NCBI GenBank assembly: GCA_963920525.1
Contig: OY986436.1
Location: 91,847,868-91,911,867 of the forward strand
Length of the DNA stretch: 64,000 nt
Direction of reading: 5' to 3'
From: Dichetophora obliterata
Taxonomy: Eukaryota > Arthropoda > Insecta > Diptera > Sciomyzidae
The position numbers and the translations under genes are program-made. Numbering within the stretch: position 1 is the stretch's first letter; every line of letters starts with the position of its first letter. The notes beneath the pieces are model-generated. The model worked only from the letters and a program-made list of their open reading frames with translations, made no database searches and was not told the DNA's origin. This document shows positions 47,052 through 59,500 of the stretch, one piece after another.

Positions 47052-48551
47052 GAATTGAATTCGATGGAGGTGGTGAAAGAGTTTGTTTCTCGCAAGGACT
47101 GAAAGAAACATTTTGGAATAATTTGTACATTATTGCATTTAAACCATATAAAGATATACATAGTCTTGCTTTATAAAAGCAACCATTATTTCTTATATTT
47201 TCATATTACCATATGAAAGATCCTTTAAAGAATGATCTCTAATATCGAAATTGGAAGAACTTTTAAAAATAATGAAATTTTAATATTTTTTATATATTTT
47301 TATATTTTTTTTATTTTAAACTAAAATAAAAAAATTTGTTTATTCACATTCATGTTTCTTTGAAGAAATTTTGGTGAACTTTTTTTTGCACCACCATTTG
47401 TACTGCCCCCCCCATTTGTACTGCCCCCCAGATGAAATTAGCTTCCGACGCGCTTGCACACGCTTGTGGGTTAACAGACAGCACTGGGTCTTGCTTGCAT
47501 TGAACTCTATTCTATTAGCAAGACCCCACTCGGAGATTTTTTGTAGATCATTAAGGAGTGTGTCATTCATATTTGGCCTCTTTTTCTCAATCTCCATAGA
47601 GCTTGGGCGTTTTTTTAATGAATATGAATGATAAATGCTGCTGTCGTCCGCAAACGAATGTATTGGGTTATGCGTCAACGACAGAAGGTCCTTGATAAAA
47701 ACCAGGAACAGGGCTGGCGATAGAACTGAACCCTGCGGTACTGTTGCGTTGATGGCGTGCTCCTCAGACGAAATACCCGTAGTTTACACGAATCGATCTG
47801 TCCTTGAGGAAACCGTGATCCATCGACCAAAGCTCCTACCAAAACTATATGCAACTAGTTTCGACACGAGTGCCTTACGCCACATTCGGTCAAACGTTTT
47901 TGAAATATCTATTAGGCGGTTTTAGTCTTATGAGACTTAAATTCGCTAATTTACCTGTTTGGTTACTGTCGGTAGCTGTACTTAAATTGAGTTCCCAAGA
48001 CCCTTTTTACCACCCACAAATCATTGAAAATGCTATATTATAGACGTTTTTGGACGTATTAGAATAAGATTTGGTTACACCATGTTTACGCCTCTTTTTC
48101 AGGGGATAAGCGTTGAGTGAAACAAAGTGCGCCAGGTATAATCTAAATTAAGCTGAAATTTTTGCAGTCGATTTGTTTCGAGTACGAGATGGTTTAGAAA
48201 CCTTTTACCCCCTACAAATTAATAAAAATGCTTTATTTCAGACTGTTTGGGTCGTATAAGACTAAAATTTTGTAGCTTAGTTCATGGGGTTACTTTCGGC
48301 AACTATACTAAAAATGGTGAATTCATAAATTTTTTTTTCCGAATAGTTGAAATAAAAATTTGTATATGGCAGCAAGGCGATCTGTGGCAGAACAACGCCT
48401 GCAGGGAATACTTTGAATCAATAAAAGTTTTGTATATATCAGAAGATGTTGATTGTCATGCATTGATGTTTCAAAAGGAAACGTCAAACAAATTCACAAA
48501 ACGTTCATTAACACATTCATTGCATTAGGTCAGGACAACTTCTGCCGGATC

Positions 48552-49620
48552 CACTATCTATCTATATTAATAAAACTCTGATTTTTGTGATTTTTTTGTG
48601 ACATTTTTTTATGATTAGTTTAGTTGATTATTGCTCTACAACTATTTAAGAATATGTAAAAATAATTTCGAATAAATCCCGCTAATAATACAAATTTTAC
48701 AGCGCTTCAAACCTGGTGCGCCAGAGCAACTGCAATTAACCAGAGTTACTTTAAACGCGTTTCTCTCGAATCATACTTTTTCCAAAACGAGCCAAACTAC
48801 TGCAAACAAACTAATCGACCGATTTAAATTCTTTCTTCTTTAATCTGTTTGTATTGTAATTCTACACATCCTTTACCAAAATAAGCGTCTTTGGAATATT
48901 AGTCTGATTTTTACACGCAACAATATACTAAAAAATAACGTAAATTTTTCGACTTTTTTCTACACTTCATAATTTTCTAAATTTTCCATATTTTCATTCC
49001 ATTTTGGTAAAAGATGTGCATTCAAGGGTCTATTTTCGAATGCATATTTTATTATCAGACGATCTGGAGCCGAGTTATGATGTTGCCCGATTTTTACATT
49101 TTGTTAAGCATACCAACTTCAGTGCCATCCTTATATATAAAAATAAATGTTAAATATACAAAAAACAATTTTTACTTGAACTGATGATGTAAAATTAACA
49201 TGCTAATAACATGATAACTAATAAAAGTTTTTGTGTATGTTATCAACGTTTTGAGAAAACACCTTCTAAAATATGCCTTGATTTTAACCTCTTGTAACGA
49301 AGCTTCCGGTCTTCCGGCTCTATAGCTGAGGTATTCTCAGTCGTGTCCAGAATTCGTCACAAAATAAGAATTTTTATTTCAGGTTCTTCCAAATAAGGCT
49401 TTATTTATAAATGTTTTAAATTTTATTGCTTAAAATATTTTATAAATGTTTTAGGTTCTATTTCTTAAAATATTTTTATTAAATACTAAGGCGATGTGGT
49501 GAGCAATGCGGCAATGATTGAGGTTTGACTCTCGTTCGAAAGTGGGTGAGGTGGTTGGCGGAAACTCTGGTGAATCGTCGTTGTGTCCTTATGTCTTAAC
49601 CATGTGCTCCCCGGCTAGAG
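48552..49620. other. Non-coding spacer
   Basis: Possible second Helitron-like start at 48553; nothing else supported. Confidence 0.45.
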
Positions 49621-49962
49621 TATGTCCCTTGCGATCTGACGATGCGCCTATAAGCTATGTGATCCCTTGCGATCTGACGATGCGCCTATAAACTATGCGG
49701 TCCCTTGCGATCTGACGATGTGCCTAAAAGCTATGTGGTTCCTTGCGATGTGACGATGCGCCAATAAGCTATGTGGTCCCTTGCGATCTGACGATGCTCC
49801 TATAAGCTATGTGGTCTCTTGCGATCTGACGATGCACCTATAAGCTATGTGGTCTCTTGCGATCTGACGATGCTCCTATAAGCTATGTGGTCCCTTGCGA
49901 TCTGACGATGCGCCTAAAAGCTATGTGGTCCCTTGCGATCTGACGATGCGCCTAAAAGCTAC
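49621..49962 (+). repeat. 38 bp minisatellite, nine copies
   Basis: Unit: CCTTGCGATCTGACGATGCG, then CCTATAAGCTATGTGGTC. Nine units differ by scattered substitutions (GCG/GCT/GCA before CCTA; TATAAG/TAAAAG). The array is less AT-rich than its surroundings. A frame stays open over a few units but no gene is called. Confidence 0.93.
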
Positions 49963-51576
49963 GTTCGTGTCCTTTGTCTCAACTGTTATCCTTGTCACCT
50001 TTTCTTCAGAACGTTCTTGCCGCAAATTCCTTCAGCAGCTTTTGTCTGTGCTTTTTCTGATACGTCTGTCCAGATTTCTTCACCAAGTCCTATATTCCTT
50101 ATCTTCACTTTAGTGGCTCGTCAGCATCTGCTTAGTCCGATCGACTTTTTCCTTCTATAGTTCGTCAGCCAGTGTTTAATAAGCCTAAACGCTAGCTTTG
50201 ACTGTCTGCCAGGAACCCCTTAGTCAGCTCAACCGCTCGCTTTAATTGTCTACCAGCCACTCACTGTGTCCTCATCATTCAATTCATTGCATACCTCTGC
50301 TGGTTGATCGTAGTAGCATCGTTGTTAGCTAGTTATACTCATGTCTTCGTTAACATGTTGACACCACTCATTAGTGTTGCCATGTTCTGCTACTCATGCT
50401 CTCGTCGACATGTTGATACCGCTCAGTGGTTTTTGGAAACATACGCATCGTGTTGCTAGGTCGCCCTGGTCTCCCATCGAAGTACTCGCGGTCCCGTTGG
50501 CGCTTAATCTAATGTTGCTAATTGTTGGCACTCATGTTGCTCTTGGTCTTTAGCTTTGTGTATGCTGTTCTTGTTGTTGCTTAATTTTGTCGCATTGACC
50601 GTTGCTCACTCCACAAATATATAAATGATGGTTAACTATTTATGTTGGCACAGGGTGCTTTGCTCAAAACATATATATAGTTATTATAGTTATTTTAAAT
50701 TATTTCTGACTAATTTCCATTTGTAGTAAATAATAACTAAGCATTAGTTAAGTAATTCATGTGTTGTTTTTTTAATATAATACAAAAAGAAAAGTTTCTA
50801 CAGATCAAGTACTTCATGTTTAAGATAAAAAAAATAGTTTGCTTATTATATTTCATGTGCTATACGCTTGTTGATGATGATTATGCTTGTGTTGTTATTT
50901 TTACATGTGCGCGAAACTGGGGACATGTTTTGCCTCGTCACACTCTTTAGCCTAAAACCTCCCTTAATACAAATACAAACGGATGGACGGATTTCACTCA
51001 AATTTGGTATACACACATATTATGTGCAACCTAGACTAAATTGTTATACCTAGACTTAGTTATACCTCGACTTAGTTTTGATAACACCCATTCAAATAAC
51101 GTTACTTTTGTTTTTGTAATATTTTTTGGTATCGGAGTTTTCTGACTAATTAATTTAAAAAAATGTTTGTTTTGTTGACACCAAAAACATTCACATATCT
51201 TCATAATTGTAGATATTTTTAGTACGAAGACTTTTCCTTAAAATATCATTATCTAAGAATGAGATGAAAATCAAAATTTTGGCTCTCGAGGCAAATATCT
51301 CCGCTGATTTTAACTAGTTATACGATGGTAGTCGCAAATTTCCATTTGGTAGTGAGTACTTAAAATTTTCATTTATTCGTTTAGAACTATTTTCCATTTA
51401 TTAACTTTTATTCAATATTTATATATTATATTCTTTTTACTTCTTATATACATTTTTTATTTCAAAACTTGTTTTTATAGAACTTAAAATCAATTAGAAA
51501 ATAAAAGTAGAAAAAGAATTCGACTTAATCATGAATTTTGCACACGAGCAAAAAATGTTCAAAATGAAAAATAAAA
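49963..51576. other. Non-coding region
   Basis: 49963-50600 is unusually balanced in base composition and rich in CT and GTTG words, but has no protein motif. The rest is AT-rich. Confidence 0.5.
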
Positions 51577-51840
51577 TCATAATTTATTGCATAAAACTCC
51601 ATACTTCGTTCGAAATACTTTGTTCTTAATGACTGCATCGCATCCTTTTGGTAAACTTTCGACCAAAGCCTCACAACGATACTTTGGAATGCTATACCAA
51701 ATCCTTTGGATTCGAGTCCTCAAATCTGGTAAAGTTTTATGTTTTACTGTTAGTATTTGCTGCTCAATATCATTCCACAGATTCTTAATCGGGTTGTGGT
51801 CCTGTGATTGCACTAGCCACTTCAAAAAATTTACATGATT
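51577..51840 (-). pseudogene. Tc1-type transposase C-terminal fragment
   Basis: The minus frame reads W-L-V-Q-S-Q-D-H-N-P-I-K-N-L-W-N-D-I-E-Q, then RCEALVESLPKGCDAVIKNK, a typical Tc1 C-terminus. In active Tc1 transposases the catalytic Glu sits in N-P-I-E-N-L-W; here it reads Lys. The 5' part, including the two Asp residues, is absent, so it is a dead fragment. No inverted terminus was found at either side. Confidence 0.85.
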
Positions 51841-52169
51841 TGGGCCTATTCTGCCAAATCTGTTATTCTGTTATGAATCATAAAAGATACCGACCATACA
51901 AGATCTGTTAAAATTGGTATTCTGCCATTCGAACTTTTATGGTACCCGGTTATCAATCTTCGAGAACAAAAATCTATTACAATTCCGTTAACTTCTGTTA
52001 TGAAACAGCTGATTACTATCAATAAATTAAAGAAAACAACGCAAGGTGAAGTTGTTGCTTTTAACGTGTGAATTGCATATATTTTTGCAAAATTAGCATA
52101 ATAGCAGTGTCGTGCATTAGCATTACAAACAAGTATGACTGTTTTGATTCAATTGCTTGCTTTAACCCA

Positions 52170-52670
52170 ATGTCGGACTAAGAGTACGACCCATAGCCCG
52201 TTTACAATGATAGCAGAAGCGCAAGTTTCAATAAAAGTCGTGACGGTCGCAGTTATGGTGAAGATGGTTGCAGAAGGGGCAGACGTGCCCGTGTAAGTTA
52301 CAAACGTAAGGGTAAGGAACAACGGGGAATGAGCAAGATGATCGCTATTGTCGTGGTCAAAGAAGTGGTGGTGGTGGATGCAATTATGACTACCGAACAG
52401 CTAGATGTGCGTTCTGATTGTGTATGTATAATTATTGGACTCGCAGGATCTAATATTCAGACAATACAATCTGATTATAATGTAAGCGTTGATTTAGATA
52501 AGGGTGCAAAGGAGGTAACTATATCTGGAAATTCTGAAGAAACATCAAAGATGCTGCACGGTGGCGAAAGTAGTAGCTCATACTACCCAACAACTTCTAC
52601 AATAGTACAGTCAAATAAATCCAAAGTTCCCTTTCGTAATGGCGGTGGTGGACGCCGATATCGTTATTAA
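52170..52670 (+). pseudogene. KH-domain RNA-binding protein retropseudogene (probable)
   Basis: Starts M-S-D, then two stops within ten codons, then an Arg/Gly/Ser-rich stretch (SFNKSRDGRSYGEDGCRRGR). Near 52320 the frame shifts, giving a CRGQRSGGGGCNYDY stretch, and it shifts back near 52405. A KH-like block follows: VCIIIGLAGSNIQTIQSDYN, V-S-V-D-L and EVTISGNSEET; the GxxG loop reads G-L-A-G. It ends G-G-G-G-R-R-Y-R-Y, TAA at 52668-52670, with AATAAA 40 bp on. No intron is visible across the KH unit, so a processed copy is likely. The parent gene is not identified. It could also be a decayed single gene next to the kinase. Confidence 0.6.
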
Positions 52671-53326
52671 ACACCAAAGCTGCAGCAAAGTCTGGAATTC
52701 GAGAAAGTAGAATAAATTCCTTTTTATATTTAAGTCAGCTAAACATTTATTATTATTTTGTATGCTTAATTCTTTACACATAGAAATATTAATTATTCTT
52801 TATTTAGAAAAACCAAATATAAAAACTATAAATGATTGTACAAAAATAGAAAATACATTTAAAAAAAAACTATACGGATTAAAGTTCTTTTTTAGTCTTC
52901 CAAGTCTTTGTTTCATAAATTAAACATTATGAAACAATCTGATTTAACTTGACTTATTAAATTTATTGAAATTCGTTATGATAAAAGGCAGAAAAATTTA
53001 TCTGTTATGCTGTTGTGTTTCATAATAGATTTCGTAGTAGATTTTGTAAAAGATTTGTTGACAGTCATACATAGCTTTCATTTCAAAAACTCCTCCAGTT
53101 AAGCGCAAAAATTGTTTTACTGTTTTTGTCATCAAAACCAAATTTACAAAAAAGTGAAGTCTCAAAAATAATTTATGTGAAAAAATTACCCCAATATCTC
53201 TTTCTAATCAAAAGTTATGTCTAAGTTAGTCTAAGACTGAAAATTTAATCGATGACTTAAAGTCGTATCTCACTCACTTCTCATGATATAACATATGTTT
53301 TGTAATTTTTACTTTTTAATTTCAAG

Positions 53327-53593
53327 ATGCCAGCGCGGCACAAGACAACGGGTGGAATCATACACGGAATCCTCCGAGTGCCTCCGGTCGTGTTGGTTCA
53401 GCAAACATGACCGCCATAGACTTACAAAATGCTGGAAAAATAAAATTCGATCCGCCAAAAGTTCCAGTGATATTTGTTTTAGGAGGCCCAGGTAGTGGCA
53501 AGGTGACACATTGTGACACTTTTATGCAGGAGCGGCGTGGAATGACTCACATCAACATGATGGACCTGTTGCAACAGTACGCCATGGGCAATG
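53327..53593 (+). CDS. Adenylate kinase gene exon with first P-loop
   Basis: The acceptor TTTCAAG ends at 53326 and the donor is G|GTGAGT at 53594. The frame reads ASAAQDNGWNHTRNPPSASG, then M at 53407 (M-T-A-I-D-L-Q-N), then VPVIFVLGGPGSGKVTHCDT. The P-loop GGPGSGK is complete; the canonical K-G-T-Q-C reads K-V-T-H-C. It ends in the start of the NMP-binding segment (INMMDLLQQYAMGN). If 53407 is the true start, 53327-53406 is 5' UTR. Confidence 0.88.
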
Positions 53594-56500
53594 GTGAGTG
53601 GAGATCCAGTGAATCTGAATATCTTTAATCAATTGTCACTGGAGCAAATTTCTGTTATTTTTATATAGACATGCAAGACTTTTCGCAGCTATCATCAAAG
53701 ACCGTTACCGAGGTTCTTATGTTAGAGATGAAAATGGCTCCAGCTGCCAAAGCGTATTTGATATCTGGATATCCAAGATCGATGCGGGACGTAGTCGAAT
53801 ATTCCGAGAAGGTATATAATTCGTTTTATTTGCATTACTTTTAGAAAAATTCTTTATGATAATGATGCATTTGTTATACCATATAAAATTTTATTCGATT
53901 TAAATAGTAAATAGTGAATATTTTACTCAAACTAGATAGATAAATATATTTTAAGTGAATTGCAGTAACTAAAGATAATTACGTTATGTACAGAACAGCC
54001 AGCTGTAGCATTAACTATCAAAGAATGATGGCTTTATTTATTACTTTCGTTTAATGAAATGAACTCGATTTAGCCCTTATATCTTTTTTGCTCATTAAAT
54101 ACACACACAAGTTTAGTATACTTATGATAAATGTATCGCCATATTCAATGAGTTAGCTGTAGTAAAAGAAAAGTATCCAAGTAACTTTAATGACCATTCA
54201 AAATCGGCTTCTATAATAATGTCGGCTTACCGGGAAAAATTGGTACATGTATTTTTGTACGAGATTTTTTCGGCTATATCTTTCCTAATGTTTAAACGAT
54301 CTGATTCGTGTGCAATTTTCATAAAAAATTGCATATCTTTAGGATAAAAAAAAACAAGTAGTTGTTTTGCAATCCGATCACGCTACAGACGGCCTTTCTG
54401 CATAAATTTTTTTTTTTTGTATAAAACTGTTATTTTCTCTAAAAATTCCGGTATTATGGGGGAACAAAAATATAATTAATTCAAATCTGAAAAAATTACC
54501 TGCATCTAGAAACCAATATAAAAAACAAATTTATTTTTATAATTGAAGTGAAAACTTCTTTAGGCGCGTTGAACGATTTTGGTAGAGTGTAAATCTTTGG
54601 TTTGCGTCATCGTATATTTCCGAGGAACTCTCGCCATCAATACAAAAACAAAGATAACAAGATAGGAAAATTAGAAAACATAGCCTCAAAAAATGTTTGC
54701 ATGTATTTGTGTTTTAACATTTTAATCTTTAAGTTGTAATAAAGGAATATGTTGAACATTCAAATAATTACATGCATGCTCTTATTTTATTATATATCGT
54801 CAAACAAAGTTTGACAATTTTCACACTTGTTGTATTTGTCAGTGGCTTTTTATTTTCACCACTGCGGCATTTTATTTTCAGAGTTGTCAACTATCATTGT
54901 TTTGTTAATAAATTTTTTCATAACACGGGGTTACACGAGATAGTACTGTTAAGACAGTGACAAATACTTTTTAATTGTAAAACTTTGTGTCTGTGAAAAA
55001 GAGTACAGACAGTTGGTAAGACAGTTGGCAAGACAGTAGACAAAATAGTAAAAAATTTCTATTTTATGAAGAAAATTTTTGTTAAAACTACGAGTACGCC
55101 AAAGTACTGCAAATTTTCCATTAATTCTATTAAATTTTCACGTATTCTGTCACTTGATATGCTAAATATCATTTTACTCTCCTAGCTACTGTCCCGCCAA
55201 CTGTCTACAAAAAACTTAAGCAGTAGAGCAGACAGTAGCAAAAGTTAGTGTGTGTGGGTAAAAATTTGTGAATGTGTTGCGACTGTCTTAACAGTACTGT
55301 CTCGTGTAACCTCCGTGTAAAGGGTAAGTGTCAAAAGGAAACTTTTCAATCGTGGTAGGATAGAAAATATCAGGCTGAATAAAATTTGTGTGTGTTGAAA
55401 TAAATTTGTCTTTTTTGCTGTGTCAAATGGACGATGAAATGTTGACAATTGCAAATTTAGACGTTTCATATTTCGATCGTGTCTTAGCGCAAATATTTTA
55501 TTTAATTTGCATTTTATTCAATTTGCGACATATTTCATTCGAGTGCTTGTACTTGCAACTTATTTCGTAAACTTGTAATATTGTAAAATTAAAAAACTTA
55601 GAAAATAGCAAAACAATAAAAAAAAATAACGAAAGTGCTTGAGTTTGTGTGTGCGTGTGTGTGGGCAACGATCTCCCGTTGCATCAGCAAGTGCAGCAAA
55701 GTTGAATTGGCTTTCTTTGCTGGCGAACGTCCTACAAGTGCCACCACCAGCAAGTGCAGTGCAAAATTTGTTGCTAGCCAACATCCTCCAAGTGCCATCA
55801 CCAGCAGTACCAGCAAGTGCACCACAATTCAATTGACTGGTCAACTCTCCAATATTTCTGAAGCACCATTTCCGCATGTCTCAAGCGCAGCGTGAATTAA
55901 ATAAATTAAAAGCGGAGAATTTGCGCTTCATTTGCTTGTGCTGTTGCTGGTGGCACTTGTTGGCACATGTTGGCTAGCAAGAAATTTGCGCTGCACTTGC
56001 TTGTGCTGTTTCTGGTGGTACTTGGAGGACGTTCACTAGCAAAGAAAGCCAATTTAACTCTGCTGCACTTGTTAATGCACCGGGATATCGTTGGCCCACG
56101 CACACACAAACTCAAGCACTTTCGTTATTGTTTTTAAGTGCAAACTTCTTTAAGCTCGTTGAACGATTTTGGTAGAGGGTAAATCTTTGGTTTGCATCAT
56201 CCTAATCTTCATTTTGCGAGTAACTCTCGTCATCAATACAGATAGCGCGTAGGTTTTTAAATGACGCTCTTGGATCTTGACTACAAGGCGCTCAGCAAAT
56301 GTAGCAAACAACCATCAAAAAGTTCCTCTGCTGACGCACCGTTTTTTTTCCCTCCCTTTGCTCCGCTGCGAACTATTGGATGATATAGCTTTTTCAATGT
56401 ATATGTAGAGCTGCTGTAGGTTAAAATAAAATAAATTTAAAATTTTTTAAATATTTGGTTATTGTTTGACTGGCCGTGAAGATGCCCTTTTGATGCCACC

Positions 56501-59500
56501 ACTCATAGTACAACTACACAAGGTAGTGTTAGGGCTTAATGTGTTCTCTTTATTAGTGACCATAACTGTCAGACTTAGCAATTTTGGTATTTTGGCCAAT
56601 TTTTCTTTCATATTGCATTCTCATTGGTTGCATATTTTGTATGAAATGTCAACTTCGGTTTGACAGTTTCGGTCACCGGCTTTCCGCTTTAACAGTACCT
56701 TGTCTAATTTTGCCATTCCACCACTTGAGATTTTGCTACCAGGCAAACAGAAAGCATAGCAAGCAAAATGAGGTTTATTTTCTGACCCCGATTCGTTCAT
56801 CCCCTCTAATGTTGCGCAACCGCTGTGAACCTTTCCATTCTCACTGCGTTGTTGTTGTAGATTTGCCATGTAATTGTTGTTGTACAGTTACCTGGAATTT
56901 TTTTTTAGACTTTTTTGTAGCTACAGTCGGCATATGACAATTGATTTATTTTAGATAAGTGTTTAAATCAATTTTTGAAATTTTTGTAAAAATAGCTGAA
57001 ACTATTTCTTTTAACTAAATGTACTACCATATCAAAACTATATACATAAAATTCATATCATTTTTTAAATTATTTCATTACTGAATTACTTTAAAAATTT
57101 AAATCTTATTATGTTGATTTTATATGATTTAAATACATATTCTAAATATTTGATAGTTTAAATCATACTTGATTTTAAATACAAATTCTAGTCGTTTGAT
57201 AGTTTAAAATTGTTTATTGAGCTTTAGGTCAAAGTTAGAACATTGTTCTGACGAATTTTTTCCAAAGAAAAAATAACAGCATTTTTTTCGAATTTGTATT
57301 TAAATCATATAAAATCAATTTAATAAATAACAAGTTCGTTTAGAAAAAAACTTTTATTTAAATCTTATTTATATCTTTTTATATAATAACACAACATACA
57401 TGCACGCTATATAAAGATTGTGTTGTGTATTAAAATAAGAATATATAATAAATAGATATAGTATATAAATTATATATAATTAAATATAATAAATGTACGT
57501 AGACAGTTTAACCGCCTAGTGTTGTAAATTGAAATCGCAAGCCAACGACAAACAAGTCACGAGAAGCAATAGAACTTCGTATAGAAAAAAGTGTTGCTTC
57601 TCGTGTCTTACTTGTCGTTTGTTTGCGTTTTCGATTTACAACAGTAGGCGGTAAAAAATAGAACGCTTGTGATAAGCAGACTGTAGTTATTCAATTACAG
57701 CTGTAAATATAAATTTATTTTGCAGGTTTTTTGTGTAAGTGTTTTTATGTACATATGTATAAAGTGTTATAAAAATACTTCGATTGTCATATGCCGACTG
57801 TAGCTACAAGAAACATCTACAAAAAAATTCAAGCTAACTGCACAACAACAATTACCAAGCTAATTTACAACAAAAACGCAGAGAAAATGACATGATCACA
57901 ACGGTTGCGCAGCGTTAGAGGGGATGAATCGAATTGGCGGCGAAAAATAAATAGCACTTTGCTTGCTATTTTTTCTGTTTGCCTGCTAGCAAAATCTAAA
58001 GTGGAGGCATTAAAAGAGACTTCACGACAGTCAAATAAAATACAAATATGAAAAATTGAAACTTCATTTTATTTCAGCAGTTAGCTCTGAAGTCTCTTTT
58101 AATGCCTCCCTCCACTTGAGATCTTGCTAACAGGCAAACAGAAAATATAGCATGCAAAGGGCTGTATATTTTACGCCGCCAATTCGGTTCATCCCCTCTA
58201 AAGCTGCGCAACGGCTGGGATCTTGTCATTATCTTTGCGTTGTTGTTGTAAATTTGCTAAGTAGTTATTGTTGTACAGTAAGCTTTAATTTTTTGTAGAT
58301 GTTTATTTGTAGCTACAGCCAGCATATGACATCGAACTAATTTAGAAAACAGTTTATACATATGAATACGGTAACACTTTTACAAAAAACAAATAGATTT
58401 ACCAATATTATATATGTACATATATATATATATATACATATATATAAATAGATATATGATATATACATATATATAAATAGATATATGTATATATATGTAT
58501 ATATATATACATATATATAGTTCATATATATGAACAATTTAGCTCATTGAGGAAATTTAAAGAGTATTTATGTATATTTATATAATAGCAATTACGTAAT
58601 AAACCTGCAAAATAAATTAATATTTTCAGTAGTAATTGGATATATAAAGTCTGCTTATGCTAAGTATTCTATTTTTTAAACTGTTTAGCATCAATTTCTT
58701 ATATGAATTAAATACTATTTATATGCTTTAGATATTTCTTAATTTTAGAATATTCTATTTTTAATACACAATGCAATATAGATATGGTGGACATGTATAT
58801 TGTGTTATTTTTATGATATAAATAGATATAAATAAGCTTTAATTTTTTTATATTACTTCAATAATGAAATAATTTAAACAAATTACTTTAATTATATGTA
58901 TTTTTGATATGGTAACACTTTTGCTTAAAAGAAATAGTTTCAGTAATATATAAAAAATTTAATAAATTGCTATAAGCTCTTAACAAAAATAATTCTAATT
59001 TCATATGCGACTGCAGCTACACAATTAGAATTCACAACGTCTACAAAAAATTTCCAGCTAACTGCGCCAACAACAATTATCAAGGAAATCTACAAACAGG
59101 GACGCACAGAGAAGACCAAGATCATAGCGGAACCTTTAGGATTTTTAGAACGTTTTGATTTTCATCCTACATGTAGGACGGGCTGCAGTATGAGCTTTCG
59201 CACATCCTACATGTCCGTCCGATCTGTCAAATCCATCCTACATGTAGGATAGTCCGAAACCCCCTATTAGCATGAAAATTCTTATATAGCAGTAAGGCGG
59301 TCCGTGGCAGGACAACGTCTTCCAGGGAATACTAATATTTTATATATAGGTTTTCGCTTCGGTCGGCAGTCCCCCCAATGCTATACTTTTCTTTTTTTAG
59401 ACTGAACCAACGTTCAGAGGATGCAGCCTATAAATGTGTAAGCATTGTGTTGATTCGGAAGATGGGTGATAGTTAGTTGGAGGGTGGATAGATGGAGTAG

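Larger units (their letters stand above)
45712..47456 (+). mobile_element. hAT transposon inserted in the LINE
   Basis: The perfect 8 bp duplication CACACGCT lies at 45704-45711 and 47457-47464; the uninterrupted site is visible in the other LINE copy. Ends CATTGGCGTCAGAAGC and CAAGCGCGTCGGAAGC (inverted) are similar. It carries a decayed transposase 3' part and a nested MITE. 1,745 bp. Confidence 0.92.
44985..47918 (-). mobile_element. jockey/CR1-type LINE, 5'-truncated copy
   Basis: The 3' end abuts an A-tail (T-run 44977-44986). The sequence at 44985-45711 plus 47457-47918 matches the 3' part of the LINE at 59390-62100. The coding remnant includes the RT motif HSFADDSSIYH (intact FADD, near 47640) and the C-terminal block around 45193-45528. 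The LINE stops abruptly at 47918, inside the sequence that codes the RT domain, as expected of target-primed reverse transcription. A hAT element splits it. Confidence 0.82.
44839..48551 (+). mobile_element. Helitron-like element, outermost layer of a nest
   Basis: The 5' side starts TCTATACTATTCTATAAAAG (from about 44839), a start common in insect Helitrons. The 3' side has TGGCAGAACAACGCCTGCAG (about 48380) and ends GGACAACTTCTGCCGGATCC then ACTA near 48551. The part at 47919-48360 contains about three imperfect direct repeats with GGTTACT(G/T)TCGGCAACT words. A LINE fills 44985-47918. No Rep-helicase coding is seen. A second TCTATCTATATTAATAAAAC follows at once at 48553, perhaps the start of another copy. 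Confidence 0.5.

Noticed and set aside
47371..47925. Plus-strand frames of 86 and 96 codons
   Set aside because: They run antisense to the LINE reverse transcriptase.
49895..50160. Frames starting in the minisatellite
   Set aside because: Repeat-derived starts followed by unrelated sequence; no family match recognised.
55598..56115. Several overlapping frames on both strands with Ala/Ser/Thr-rich products
   Set aside because: They arise from AGCAAGTGC repeats in the foldback arms and are mirrored on the opposite arm.
58337..58537. 66-codon frame rich in Tyr and Ile
   Set aside because: It is the translation of a TA microsatellite.
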